Source: Pithys albifrons albifrons
Taxonomy: Eukaryota; Chordata; Aves; Passeriformes; Thamnophilidae
Assembly (NCBI RefSeq): GCF_047495875.1
Contig: NC_092458.1
Coordinates: forward strand, 3,803,939 to 3,867,938
Direction of reading: 5' to 3'
Length of the DNA: 64,000 nt
Shown piece after piece: positions 47,597 to 61,128 of the stretch. Numbering within the stretch: position 1 is the first letter of the stretch; each line of letters starts with the position of its first letter. Both the position numbers and the translations under genes were made by a program. Below the pieces are notes generated by a model, which was not told the origin of the DNA, made no database searches, and was given only the letters and a program-made list of their open reading frames with translations.

Positions 47597-49240
47597 ATGA
47601 ATACTAAAGGTTCAGGTGAAGCTGAGCTGTTTCCAGTCAGAATCCTAAATCAAAGTAATTTTTCAGAAAGATTGTTATTTGCTTGTTCAGAAGTAAATGA
47701 TGGAATCATCAGGTGCAAAATGAAGAAGCAATAAATATAATGATACAAATATTATACAAAAGATTACTCTAAAATGTTACTTTATATATAAAACATACCT
47801 TGGGCATTATGATTTCATTAGTATATTTTTGCTTTCATATTGAAAAAATCTGTATAGTGCAATTTCATCTGTTTTTCTGCTATAGTATTCATTTGATTAC
47901 TTGAACTGTAGTCTGGAATGTGTATATATGTGGTAAGTAAGATTTTTGCATGGTTTCTCACACTTTTTTTTTAATTTAGTTAATTTAATTTCACATCTAG
48001 AGGAATTATAAAGGAACATATCTGAAGATGAGGAACTGGAAGAACTGTACTTGGTTTCTGGAGTAGAATTTTTTCAGGTTTTTCTTCTTCATATTTTCCC
48101 CAAGTTGTCTATTATTAATCTCCCTGTATATATTTGTCATTAGAGCATGACATTTTATAGGATATATTTATTTTTTAAAGGAATGAATCATGGTATCTTG
48201 ATAATTTAAAAGTCAGCTTTATTAATGTCTATATTAAATGAATCTATTAAATTTTCTTCCTCTTTTGTTCTTGTTTTTTTTTTTAATTTATTATTTTATT
48301 AATCAATGGTAAAGGCCAAATAAGACAATATATCAGCAGAGCATTGTTTGTATGAATACATGAGAAAATATATACACCAATATAACTGATGCTTTAAACC
48401 AAAAACTCCAGTAAGATTCAGACTGTACTGTGGAAAACACTAAAGAAAATAACTTTTTCATAAAAATATAAATATTATGCATTTCATACCTTCCTTAAAT
48501 GTAGTGATTTTTATATCTTTGCAATGTGGACACCATTTTTGTGGTCTGTCATAATGAAAAGGATTTCTATTCCTCATTCATTTTTCTTGTGCGTTTTCAT
48601 CTGGCAAAAAACTATTACTGAGAGACAGAATTGCTAGAACCTGTAGCAAAATTTCTGACATGACTGATAAGAGTTCTGATGGTTTAGCATATTCCAGGAT
48701 TTGTTGTGTGTGGAAAGAACCCAGGTGTTTCCTTAGGCATTGGTATTTTCTTAGTTCTGAATTAATTGTGCCTTATGGAAATTTTGAATGGGAGAATGAC
48801 ACGGTTTTTAATGGTAAATATTTTCAAAAGGCTGCATCAAACACAGATGAGTATTCCTTCAGTGAATGGAAATTCATATACATTTGATACAAATCTTGTA
48901 CATATGCCAATAATCCACTATTTTCACCTATATAACTTTATTCAGATCAGGGCAAACTTTGGCTATATGGACAAAATGTAATCATGGTCATTTTTCAGGA
49001 AACTGCTTTCTAATTTATGCAGCTGTCAGAAATTGCATTCTTCCAGAATTTGTTCATCTTTTGCAGTTGAGTACTGCTCTGTATTACTGATCCAGCTTCA
49101 GCATTTCCCTGACAGGATGAAATTTTATTCTTTGAAAGAGGCAGACCTTTTCAAGGCTTTAAAAATGGAAAGGATACATAGAGAGTCTAAACAAGTTATT
49201 GTTCTTCGATAAATATCAGCAAGCTTACATACACTGATGG
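47597..49240. other. AT-rich unique non-coding sequence
   Basis: No gene or dispersed repeat recognised. Confidence 0.6.
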
Positions 49241-49600
49241 TCATAGAAACATAGAATCATAGAATCGATTGAGTTGGAAAAGACCTCCAAGATCATCGAG
49301 TCCAACCCTTGGTCCAACTCCAGTCCCTTTACCAGATCATGGCACTCAGCGCCACGTCCAATCTGCATTTAAAAATCTCTAGGGATGGTGAATCCACCCC
49401 CTCTCTGGGCAGCCCATTCCAATGCCTGATTACTCTCTCTGGAAAGAATTTTTTTCTGATATCCAACTTAAATTTCCCCTGGCAGAGCTTAAGCCCATCG
49501 TGCCCCCTTGTCCTATTGCTGAGTGCCTGGGAGAAGAGACCAGCCCCCACCTGGCTAGAACTTCCCTTCAGGTAGTTATAGACAGTGATGAGGTCACCAC
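49241..49600 (-). mobile_element. CR1 LINE, 5'-truncated
   Basis: On the minus strand it runs from about 49600 (GGTGACCTCATCACTGTC) to the 3' end at 49241, which in plus orientation reads CATAGAATCATAGAATCGATT. It codes for the last part of CR1 ORF2 ([20 protein letters not shown]), ending at about 49329. TAT stands where the 46.8- and 54.8-kb copies have a stop. No target-site duplication was seen. Confidence 0.92.
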
Positions 49601-52600
49601 GTCCTTCACAGCAGAACTTAATTTATTCATCTTATTCATTGATCAATTTAGATGTAAAAACCTTTCAGAGCTAAAATTAGCCTTTCGGGCATTATGAGTT
49701 ATGAAGCAAAATTTATTGCATAACTTCCATAAGAAGGAAATGGTAAAAAAAGAAACACCTATCAGGCATGTAAAAGGTGCTAGCTATGCTGGAAAATTTG
49801 CTTCTGAAAGCTTTACCAGTCTTAAATTTACAGTGGTTTCTATTTCATGTCAATTTATTGTGGAAACAAATCTGCAAGATTAATTACTTTCCATACATTC
49901 TAAATGGCATAAACAGAGATCTGTGTTACTCATGTTCACCAGTTAGGAGGTTAAATAGTCAATCATAGAGTTACAAAAAGAAAAAATTCAAGAGTTATCT
50001 GAAGTTTTAAATTGTATAATGACAAAAGTGGTTTATTCCAGGTACTTCCTTTGATATTCAGAAATTCTCAAGAGAAACAACAAAACCACACGTTCCAATA
50101 CACCTCGAGACCTAAATAAAAGTTTGCAGTTTAAGAGAATTGAATTGAGTCCCATCATTTTCATGTACAGATGAGTCAAATAAATTGCTATGTCATGGCT
50201 CTTTTTGAAAAATCAGATATTTTCAAATTATGTCTTTTATGCTGAACTCTGATTCAGTTCCAAAGTCTATTCCACCAGAATAAGATTGCTTTGAGCATCA
50301 TAAGTAATCTTAATGATGTAATATAAATATTTGCCATGCACACAGAATTATATATAATATTAACACAAAGGTAGGCAGAGAGGATTTTAAAAAATAGATA
50401 TAAATTCCAGCACTTTTATTAAACTATGTGCATTATTGCACACTACCAACATAGTGCAAATCTTCTTCATACTCTGCAAGTCCACCAGTAAAAACCTGAG
50501 TTTGAATTGCATTTTGTAATTTCTTTTTTCTTTCTTTTTTTTCGTGCTGAAATAGGAAAAGAGGAGTCGTTTTATCTACTTCTATCATGGGCATCCTCTA
50601 AAAGCTACAACCATAATTAAAGTAGCATTTTACCCTATATCTGTAGATGACTCTAGCACCAGTACTGACTTGGTCCTTTAAAATAAACCTCATCTTTCTT
50701 TCACATGTGGACAGAAAATAACTTTTTTTACGCACTGTGATATTTCAGTGAGATTGATATGACAGAAATGCAGAACTGTAGATGCATCTTCTCTATTTTA
50801 TGTGAAAGATTCTTGGGATTTCTTGTATGCTGACAGACAACACAATTGGAAGAAAATGCGCCAGAATTATAGCACAGTTTAGAAAAATTAATATCTCTCC
50901 ATATAGTCCCTTAATCACTTAATTATTCTTTTCAAGATCTATGAAAAAAAATTAAATTGAAATGTTTCATATTTGAAAATTTGATGACAATAAATGTGAA
51001 GACAGAGCAAAAGACTGGTAGCACCATACTTGGTAAGAATAAAGAGCATCAGAGTCAGGAAAATGTCTGAGGCAAACCAGTAACTGGAGGATAAAACAAT
51101 GAATCCACACAAGCACAACTTTGCTTTGGATCTTGAAAGAGCCAATCAATAGAACTGTCTACACATTTGAGTTCTGCAAATATTATTACATGGCACGATG
51201 CAGAGTTATAATGAGATTAACAGCAATAACAGTTATATACATAGATATACACATGAGAAATGTGTATGTATACATATTTTCCCAGTGGCTGGATTTAAAG
51301 CAGCCTGGTTAGATATTGCTCAGCACAATCCCACATTACATTTCTACAAGTCAACTGACTATCAGGAATGGATGTTGCTTACAATGTCCACATGTGAACA
51401 AGCCAATCTCTTGTTTCAGATCACCAGCCTACAGCTCTTTTTTATTCTTTTGGAAGCCATTTTTGTAAGTTCCTTTCAGATGACTGGAGGAAGAAGAAAG
51501 GCTGTTGGCTTGGTAGAATATAGGAAACTGGAGGCAATTTCAATATTTAAAATCAAAAAGAAAAAAATATTTTCCTTTTCTTAATGACTTTGCCCTGACA
51601 CAATTTCAGTTAAAGCAAAATAAGCTACATCTTTGATACACTAGTTAGCACCCTCCACATATAGAGAGACCTTTAGTGCTGTGCAGGTTGTTAAAGGATT
51701 TCCTCAGCTCTGGGAAAGTTGCAGTTATATGGCAGAAAGTAAACGCCAGAGGTAGTTTTCAAAGGCATCCCTAGAAGAATTAGAAGACTTTGTACTTCTA
51801 GTTATATAACAGACTTACTTAACAGCCTTGGGCATGTGAGATTTTGGACAAAAATCTGCTTCCTTTGAGGCATTTTCCTTTACTGTATTGCATCCACAGG
51901 AGCTAGGAAGAAACAGTAAGATACATCTTTTTGAAAGAAAGCCTACAAGGTAAAAAGGGAAAATAATTTAAATAGAAGAAGTAGCCAGGAAAAAGGAAGG
52001 AACTTTATCTTCTGAAGGAATATTCTGCTCAGAGCACATCCAGAGGAGTGCCTGCATGGCTTTTTACAGCCAGGTCCCAGCTGTACCTGGTATGTGTTCC
52101 AAGGTTGCCTGGACACGTAACAGCCTCCAGCAGTAGATTGACATTGGCATAACACTGGACTGAAGTTACAAGTCTTTCATATATCAGTATGTGTGTAACA
52201 TACTAAATGCTAATAACATAAATGTTCAGGTCAGCAAAAAACACTAGAGCCGGGGGGGAAAGAAAAACTCAGAGCAGAGTATGAGAGATTGGGTTTCAGC
52301 CATGCAAAAAACAAGGCAAAGATGGATTTACATCTCAAACCTTCCCACTGCAGCTCAATCTTATAATCACTTCTCTGTTTTAATGGATTGTGTCTTTCTT
52401 TTCCCTTCTTTTACATTGTGCTATTCTTTCTCTAGCCCTCACCTTCCAACCATTGCAACATATTTGTTCAAAAGGAATGCATTTCTGGATAAGAGTCAGA
52501 AAAGCCAGAACTTGCCTATAGAAGTTGGTCAGTAAAAAGGCATTCTAAATTATTTAATGAAACAAAGTAATGACAAATCACATACAGCTGTATTACACCA

Positions 52601-53263
52601 TAAAACATAATTTAAATGTTAATGTTGTTTGGATAGCCCCTGAAGTCAGAGGAATCCACTCCATCTGTGTCCTTTTATAGAATATGTACACATTATCACA
52701 GCCCTTTAAAGGAGGATTCTGCCTCTGCAGTAAAGATGGAGGTGGAAAAAAGGCTCAATCTTACTATACTTTACAAGCAATGAATATTAAACTAATAAAT
52801 GAAGGTTTAGAATTAAATTATTTTAAATTATCAATGTCTCTTTCAGAATGCAATGACTCAAGTATCTGATTTCTTCTGCTCTTTTCCTTGAAATAATTGT
52901 ATCTATATATTCAAACAGTAACTTTAAGAAGAATTCTTGACTAAGGAGCAGCACAGTGAGTATTAAGCAGAACTACACCCCACTTTGAGGAAAATACAGT
53001 CAAGGGAATAATGAAGACAAGCATGTATCCTTTCGTGATGGCAGACAACCACACCAACCTACACATCAGGATTAAAACAGTTGGTGTCCCTGGAGAAGCT
53101 GAGCTGACAGCTATCAAGAACAGTGCAGAAAGTGATAACCCTTATGCTGCTTACACAAAAAACTAACAGGAAGAAAAATGATGTGGTAAAAAAGAGCTGA
53201 TGCTTTCCTTTTCATCTTTGATGTTTTACTTACCATGATGGGATCCTCTTTCATGGGGCATAA
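49601..53263. other. AT-rich unique non-coding sequence
   Basis: No gene or dispersed repeat recognised. Short frames, such as the one of 128 codons at 51198-51584, have no recognisable motifs. Confidence 0.6.
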
Positions 53264-53272
53264 CATGAGATA
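53264..53272. repeat. Target-site duplication, left copy
   Basis: CATGAGATA is repeated exactly at 53659-53667; two more bases match after one mismatch. Confidence 0.88.
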
Positions 53273-53658
53273 CATGTATGTGTGTGTATGTATGTATGTA
53301 TGGCCAAACTTCACAAACGAAGATTTGGGAAGGGCTCTCCCCAGGTGGGACTGTGCAGTCTGTCCAGCCCGCACAGTGGATTTTTTAGGTGAGGTTCAGC
53401 GTGCGCAGAACTGGCCCCACCGTTTAAGTCCCAAGGTCCATCTGCCACGGCCGAGCGAGCTTGGACGGTGACAGTGAAGTCCTCAGGACTGTCACAGCAC
53501 CCGGTACTAACCAGGGCTGACCCTGCTGAGCATCCGAGATCTGACGGGATCGGAGGGCAGGGAGGCATTGAACTGCCAGGTACGGTCTCCACGGAGCCTC
53601 AAACTCACGACCTTGTGATCAGAGTCCGGAGTGCTCACCATTACACCACGGGACCGCC
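53273..53658 (-). mobile_element. tRNA-Gln-headed chimeric SINE with (ATAC)n tail
   Basis: On the minus strand the head begins GGGCGGTCCCGTGGTGTAAT at 53658, with a B-box-like AGTTTGAGGCT near 53606. A fuller 5S-like 5' half than in the 14.0-kb copy follows, then the box C deletion (near 53511-53516), then the body with GGTGCTGTGACAGTCC as in the 40.4-kb copy. The 3' microsatellite (ATAC with AC units) spans 53273-53302. An exact 9-bp duplication bounds the element. This is the most complete tRNA-headed copy in the window. Confidence 0.93.
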
Positions 53659-53667
53659 CATGAGATA
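53659..53667. repeat. Target-site duplication, right copy
   Basis: CATGAGATA pairs with 53264-53272. Confidence 0.88.
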
Positions 53668-54768
53668 TATACATACATGTAAAACCACACACACATATCT
53701 AACACATATGCATTTACAATAAAATGTAAGACATCTGTTGTATATAGCACATAGAGGGGGTTTTTAGTTTGTTTGTTTTTCTCAGTGTAGCTTTACTCTC
53801 CCATGATACCTTCTAAATTCCAAGGTCCTTTATGACTAGGAGCAAATGTTATGTGAAAACGAAGACAGTCATACTGCTTTGAAAGAAGTTGTGGATGCTC
53901 ACCATGAAGAGATTATTTGATAAAGGATGGGAAAATATTAGAGAAATGAGACTGCAAAGATGCAAATTTAGTAACAATATGAAATAATAAGCAATAAACA
54001 ATGACTCTGATAGACTCATTTTCATAGATTCAGAAAGCACATATGCCTGCGTCACATAAGATTGAAATAGAAGAGATATGGACAAATGAGACAAAATCAT
54101 TTCCTTTTTAAAAGGACATCTCTTTTATTTTATTTAGAAGCAAATTTTATTTTATTTTTACAGTGAAGCAAGGTGTCCCAGCTTCCAACAGCCTACTTTT
54201 TGTTTTGTTTTTCCTTTAAAAAAACATGGAATAAAGTATTATGAGATGAGTTTGATATATATGAGCATGAAAGTTCTGAATTCATCTTTTCATCTCAAAC
54301 ACTAATTGGGAAGACTAACATATATAATAAAACAGTGTCAGTAAATATCTGAAAGTCAATCTTAGCTTCACAAATGTTCAAGCAGATATTTTTGTTCTAA
54401 ATCACTTGGAATAAAGTAACTTTCTAATCATAAGCAATAACAGTACTATGAAGCACCTTCTGCAACAGTCATCTCAGCAAATGTGTTGCTGAACTATTGC
54501 TGCCATTGTAGGAGATTGCCACAGATCATCATCACTAACATTTCTGCAAAGGTTTCTGTTGAGTGTGCATGAAGTAGAACGAATAGAAGCAAAATGACAA
54601 GTGACAACTAAAGTTTCCTGATCACTGAGGAGAGATAATCTGTTTATTTGTTTTACTGGCTGATAACACATCAATAAGTTGGAGTAATACAGAATTCATT
54701 CTAAAAATGTTCTTAAGCTATTTGTTTCTTCATAACGCTATTAATTAAAATACCACAGTGTCAGACAC
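53668..54768. other. AT-rich unique non-coding sequence
   Basis: No gene or dispersed repeat recognised. Confidence 0.6.
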
Positions 54769-55200
54769 ATCTGGAGCACAAGCCCTATGGGGAGAGGCTG
54801 AGGGAGCTGGGGGTGTTTAGCCTGGAGAAGAGGAGGCTCAGAGGTGACCTCAGCACTGTCTAGAACTACCTGAAGGGAAGTTCTGGCCAGGTGGGGGCTG
54901 GTCTCTTCTCCCAGGCACTCAGCAATAGGACAAGGGGGCATGATGGGCTTAAGCTCTGCCAGGGGAAATTTAAGTTGGATATCAGAAAAAAATTCTTTCC
55001 AGAGAGAGTAATCAGACATTGGAATGGGCTGCCCGGAGAGGTGGTGGATTCACCATCCCTGGAGATTTTTAAACGCAGATTGGACGTGGCACTGAGTGCC
55101 ATGATCTAGTAAATGGACTAGAGTTGGACCAAGGGTTGGATTCGATGATCTTGGAGGTCTTTTCCAACCCAATCGATTCTATGATTCTATGATTCTATGA
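54769..55200 (+). mobile_element. CR1 LINE, 5'-truncated
   Basis: It starts abruptly within ORF2 at CTGGAGCACAAGCCC and ends with three ATTCTATG-type octamers. The coding remnant carries TAG at 54861-54863, the same codon as the internal stop of the 46.8-kb copy, and ends with a TAG where that copy has TGG near its terminus. The tail AACCCAATCGATTCTATG is identical to that copy. No target-site duplication was seen. Confidence 0.93.
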
Positions 55201-58200
55201 TCTAACAGCAAAGAAAGACGTGATGAAACACTCTATTGCTATGGTTTAGTACAGTGTAAGAGATAATTGGAGTTTGATAGGCATGCTCCCTAGAACATAG
55301 CTTACATTAGATATTCTTTTGCCAGTGTATCTGAGTCCATAACTGATTGAATACAAATCTCTTTGGTAAAGTATCAACAGCAGTAATGGATCCCTAGAGA
55401 TTTGATTCCTGTATCACAAGTCAAATCATCAGTTCTTCTGTACAGGTATATCTGACTCCAGAAATTATTTCCCTGTGTCAAGGGGACTACTGTACATCCC
55501 ATTCTCTTCATAGTGTAGTCCACTAAATACATTCCTCCCCCCCTTACCCCCCAATATCCACATGAAATAGAATATATTTCCCTGCAGATAACGTCTATTA
55601 GTATAGTTGCTCATAGAATCATCTTTTTTTGTCTTTATGTACAGAGAGCCTAGCACAATGAAGTTCATACACTTGACTAAGAGAGCACTACAATAAAGGT
55701 AAGTATTTTTCCAATTTATTATCCCATAAGAGAACAGCAAATTCAAAGCAAAATTGTACAATCCATTAAAAATTTAAGCACTTTCTTTATTCCTAAAAAA
55801 AGTGTTCATGTCTGTTTGAATATCACACTATTTTCACCTACATTATTTCTTCTAAGTCAAAATATATTTAAAGCAATGTTTAAGAACTGAAGGAAAGTAC
55901 TAAGAATCTTTTCCTCTGATACAATTTTAAGGTTCTTATTAGCAAATGTAGATGCTTGGGCACAGGTATAAGAGTGGTTCCATTGTGTAGATTGGAGTCC
56001 AAAATTGCACAAAATGAAATATCTTAAAACCAAGTGAATTTTCTGGTTGCATTTCTGACAATAAAAATGATAACATTGAAAAAGATAATGATAAAAATTA
56101 TTATTTTACATCAAAACCTCTTTGAAATCTCTCACCCTTGCAGAAAAGGAAAAAACACATCGAAGAAAGAAATACATCATATGTAAAACACATGAATTTA
56201 AAGAAACTGAAGTAAACTGAATCCAAAGTGGAGAATTAAAATTATACTCGAGACCACCAGAAAAACATAATCCTGCCACAGAGCAGCTTGAGTGAACAAT
56301 GATGACCTTCCTCTTCATGTTGGGGTACTTTGTTGTATAGCACAATGCTGCACTGTGGTACTCTAGTTTTGAAAATTTCATTTTTTGTTTGCCAGATTAA
56401 GGCAATTTGTTTTGCCTGTTCATTGGCAAAATAACAGGGCAGGAGTTCCACACTCAATTAATTTCAGGAGCTCTTCAGCCCAGTCCTATGTCACTGGAAT
56501 TTTCATTTTGGTATTTTCCCATCTACGAAGTGAGTAAGAGCTTAATTTCAGGAAGGGATGACAGCCAGAGAAATAAAAAATTACTGTCATTAGAGAAGAG
56601 ATAAAACCAAAAGGCCTATTGGTAAGAAAGAAAGGAAAGGCTGAATAAAAAAGAAACAGAACTGCAGGACCTATTGGCATATCAGACCATTCAGGAAAAC
56701 AATATGGAAGAGAGACTTCTTAATTTTCTCATTTATATTTTGCATTATTCAAGTGAATTATAATGTTATGGAGGAGGATAAATAAAAGTATTCTCTAATC
56801 CAAAGACTTTCCAGAATATATATAAGTAAACATTTCAATTAACAAACAAGCCTAACCATCACATGAACTTTTGAATTATCTGTTTGGAGTACTAACAATA
56901 GTTCTGCAAAAAGGCTTTCAAATGTGAACAAAAAAGAGTTTGTAAAAAACATAGACTCTCGTGACACTGAAAGAATATAAGGATGAACAGGGCATTTTTT
57001 GTTCATTAGCTTGTTTTTTGTTTAGGACATCTGTGTCTAGTATAATAAGCTGCATTGAAGAGACAGCTATGCCTTAGTCTAACAGGAATTTTATAGATAT
57101 TAATGAGATCTCAGGCTTGTGTGTTATGTATATACTTACACAAGGTACTAATCTGCTACCAGCCCACACACATACATCACACACAAGCTTGTCAGCGAGA
57201 TGGTGATTAATAGAGTGCTTTTCATTAGCATTGGACTGCTAACTTTTTCTGACTTATGTTGGCACATGTGCCTCTATTGCTGGAGGCAACTGTGATAAAG
57301 ACAGGGAGTTCTAGAAGAAACCATTGAAACAACCAGGTATGGGAATTAAATCAGCAATATGCAATCTGTTATTATGATTTTAGTGATGAAGAAAATAAGT
57401 GCAACTCTGTGACTTTGAACTTTTGCACCATTCATAGCTCTTATCAGTATGAGAAAGACACTCCCTCAGAGTCTGGTATTTTCACACGCGGGCATTGTGA
57501 GGCTTTATTGTTGCGTTTGATAGCACAGGGATTGTGAGACTCCATGTGGCTCTGCCCCAGAGGCAGCTCTCAAAAGCCCTTCTGTCTCAGCTATGAGTCA
57601 CTCAGACTGCCCCTGGCACTCAAAAAGGCTCAGCAGTGCTGATGAAACCACGATACTTTGCCATCCAGATGAGATCAGTCCTCCAGTCTGATGGAAAAAA
57701 GAAAGACTGAGAAGTGTTTTCACTAGAATCCTCCTTATGTCTCACTGTGCACACTATTCTCCCAGGCAGGAAAAGCCAGAAAATGGCTTGGATGAGCAAA
57801 CAGAAAACAGAAGCACTTTTAACATGAAGAACGACAATGCAATAAGCAACATGTGATCTACATTAAAAAACAAAACATTTAATCTATTCATACTATTCTA
57901 CTTTTACAAATACACAGGAAAGAGACTTCTGATGCACATAATATATTTGAATAATACAAACTGGACTTTTTAAATGCCAGGCTGACACACAGTTGCCCAA
58001 GCTGGGCACAGGAAGCTCTCATTTGGCTACCAAAGGCAAATCATGAGCAACAGCTGGAATTAACATGGGGTGTTAATGCTACAAATAGTAACAGATACCA
58101 CCAGTCTGGTGTTTTTTCCTGTGAGATGCAGTAGACTGTTGGCACAGCAGATGAAGAGGGTCGCACTCCTCTCACATGCTCGAGCTGTGCTTCACAAGCC

Positions 58201-59813
58201 ATATTATCATTTCACAATGAAGAATAAACTGGCATTATATAGAGTGCTGTGCAACCAAAGACATTATTTATTGTATTTCTCCTTATGAATTTTAGATTTT
58301 ACCTGGGATCATACAGTGATATAGGCTTATATTTTCTTGGATATCTGAGGAAGTGACACTGCATCTTTAGAAATGTTAATCTCATCAATAAATTCAAAAT
58401 GTCAGAGGACTAAAAGAAAACTGGCAACATCTAGTGTGCATAAACAGAGCTCATATGAAAAAAAAACAAAACAAAAAAACAACAAAACCCCGGAAAGTTG
58501 TTTGTTAAATGCAAGTGCTAAAAAGTAAGTGAGATAGAAAGACTTCCAAATAACCTACACTGCTGGTATGTCATTATAGTCTTGTAATAAAGAGACTTTT
58601 TTAATGTTCAGAATGACTGCAGGATTTCATGTGCAAAACAGGTTTGACGGAAACAGTTTTTACACTCATACAAAATCTCAGAGGTATAATTTAAATGTAC
58701 GTCAATTTTAGCCTAGGAAAAGTTTTAACAGAAACATTTTGTTAAAAATTATTTTATCTTTCCTATCATAAAGGCGGGATGAGAGTGAATTTTCTTTTTC
58801 CTTGTTCTTGCCCAAAGACAAAGGAATCATCAGCAGCACTGGTTGAATAGACTTCCATTTTACAAAAGCAAATAAAAGGCACAAACAGTTGCTTGAAAGC
58901 ATGAAAAACACCTTGGGGATTAGCACTTGAAAATTCTTTTGGCTTAATAGAAAAATGGCTTTTTATATACGATATATATATATAAGTTCCTATTCCTTAA
59001 ATGCTTAAATTCTCTTACTCAGAGAAAAGGCACATGCTTTGTGCTTACATATCCATTGGCACAATCACTAAGCAAAGAATCATAAATAAAGTGGGAGAGA
59101 AAAAAAGGCTGTATTTTAGGCTTGCAGATGTTACTAAAATTTTGGGTTAGATTTGAGCCACAGTTACAAATACTTTTTCCACAAAATATCTGTTTTACAC
59201 AAATTGGTTGTATGTCCTATATTTAGCACTGAAACTATTTGACAACGTTCTTTGCAACACTATAGTAAAGAAAAATGGCAAATATCACAAACTTCCACCA
59301 TTACAGTTTTATCTGAATCTCAGATCCTGATTTCCTGAAGTCAGATGATCTGAAAAGGACAAAAAAGGATGACAGACCTCTAAACTGTCTGAGATGGAGA
59401 GAAAGAAGGAGGTGGCAGGAAATGGAATCAGTCCTTAGCCCAAGTCTAACAAGCCTCTTGCATTTTGAAATATGGAGGAATGTAGGAATTGAGATTAAAA
59501 AAATGAGACAGATCAAAATAATCTAGCCAAAAAATGCAATAGAATAAATAGAAAAAGTCAGGTTTATTTTAAGTCTAATATTTGTAACCAAAACTTTAAT
59601 TTCCAAAAGTCTGTAAGAGTTCCACAGAGCTTTGAAAAAATACTGGCTATCTAAGTAGCATTTATTATGTATGTTAAATATATGTATACTTTTTTTGAAA
59701 AAGTTAACAGTCTGAATTGAAAATGAAAAAAATGTTCTTTGACAATTATAAAAATTCCCATTGAAAATTTAGAAGTATAGAAATGATTTTGTCAGATCAA
59801 TTGAATCTCTTTT
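55201..59813. other. AT-rich unique non-coding sequence
   Basis: No gene or dispersed repeat recognised. The stretch 57460-57690 is less AT-rich than its surroundings but has no recognisable content. A-rich and AT simple tracts lie at 58457-58490 and 58969-58983. Confidence 0.6.
58457..58490. repeat. A-rich low-complexity tract
   Basis: Runs of A broken by single C residues, then CCCC. Confidence 0.75.
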
Positions 59814-59952
59814 GGAATCACAGACTATTCTGAGTTGGAAGGGACCCACAAGGATCATCAAGTCCAACTCTTAAGTCAATGGCCCACATTGGGGTTTGAA
59901 CCCATGACCTTGGCATTATTACAACCAAGTTTTAACCAACTGAGCTGATCTC
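59814..59952 (-). mobile_element. TguSINE1-like SINE (tRNA-Ile head, CR1 tail)
   Basis: On the minus strand the head GATCAGCTCAGTTGGTTA, then GCCAAGGTCATGGGTTCAAA, matches tRNA-Ile, including a D-arm A box (AGCTCAGTTGGTTA) and a B box GGTTCAAACCC. The tail GAGTTGGACTTGATGATCC, then GGGTCCCTTCCAACTC and CTGTGATTCC, is a CR1 3' end. This tRNA-Ile plus CR1 layout is that of TguSINE1, which is known from passerine birds. The acceptor start is eroded and the tail octamers are minimal. Confidence 0.87.
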
Positions 59953-60881
59953 AGGGTCTTTTTTGTGCATCTTGGGAAGAGCAGACAAAGATGAATTCAT
60001 TTTATCTCTTTAAAGCTAACATATAATTAAAAAAAATCTATGGGAAGAATGCATAAATGTAGTTCTATAATACTGTGGAGTCCTGTCTTTAGCTTGAGAA
60101 GGACCTAAAACTGTCAGTGTGTTTTTGCAAAGCTGTTATCAACAATTCATAAATCCCAAAGCAAAAAAGGTCCATTAACATCCGAAAACATACACCAAAC
60201 TAGTTACAAGACAGTTTTAAAATACTTTTTATTCAAAATGAGAAATATTTTAGGGTGGAAAAAATACCTTGTAGTGGGTTGACCTTGGCTGTCTGAAACC
60301 CATGCAGCCCTTCATATTAAGAAGGAGAATCCACCACCATCATTCTTCCAAAGGTTAAACAATCACACTATAAAAATGTTTGCCTGACAGCTAATGTGGT
60401 TTTCTAACTTCCACTTCCAGCCATATTGGAACTTCCGGTATTCATGATTTTTCCTGCTACATCATGGATATTTGTATTAATAAATGTCAGTGTGTACTAG
60501 ATAGAATGATGTTTCTAAGCATTCATTTTCATAATTTCACTTGGTATTCAGGGCAATAACAGCAGCTGAAATAAATTTGAGTAATGTGGATGCCATAGCT
60601 ATTTAAAAAAAAAAACTTTGTTCCCATCTACATCACTATACTATTAAAATTAGGTGCTACTGGACACTTAATTAAAGATTTATGATGTATATGTGCCATG
60701 TCATCAAATCATTGCCTGATTATTCATTTAAAAATGATGCCATAGAGGCTGTGTAGGTCATATCAAAATTTACCATCAGGAAGGTTTAACTGATTGCATT
60801 TTGGAATAATTTCCTGCAAGAAATAAACAACCTGCAGCACTCAAAAATCCACCCCTGTCCATTTATCTTCTGCCTAACAAA
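59953..60881. other. AT-rich unique non-coding sequence
   Basis: No gene. A short stretch near 60276-60297 (GTAGTGGGTTGACCTTGGCTG) hints at an old LTR end but could not be extended. Confidence 0.55.
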
Positions 60882-61128
60882 TCATAGAATCATAGAATCG
60901 ATTGGGTTGGAAAAGACCTCCAAGATCATCGAGTCCAACCCTTGGTCCAACTCCAGTCCATTTACCAGATCATGGCACTCAGTGCCACGTCCAATCTGTG
61001 TTTAAAAATCTCCAGGGATGGTGAATCCACCACCTCTCTGGGCAGCCCATTCCAATGCCTCAGCACTCTCTCTGTAAAGAATTTTTTTCTGATATCCAAC
61101 TTAAATTTCCCCTGGCAGAGCTTAAGTT
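60882..61128 (-). mobile_element. CR1 LINE, strongly 5'-truncated
   Basis: In plus orientation it starts AATCATAGAATCATAGAATC and GATTGGGTTGGAAAAGACC and ends at CTGGCAGAGCTTAAG. On the minus strand it encodes only the last part of ORF2 ([20 protein letters not shown] type). It is close in sequence to the copies at 46.8, 49.2 and 54.8 kb. Confidence 0.92.

Noticed and set aside
60276..60330. Possible old LTR end (GTAGTGGGTTGACCTTGGCTG)
   Set aside because: It resembles the start of some bird LTRs from memory, but no partner end, duplication or second copy could be found in the window.
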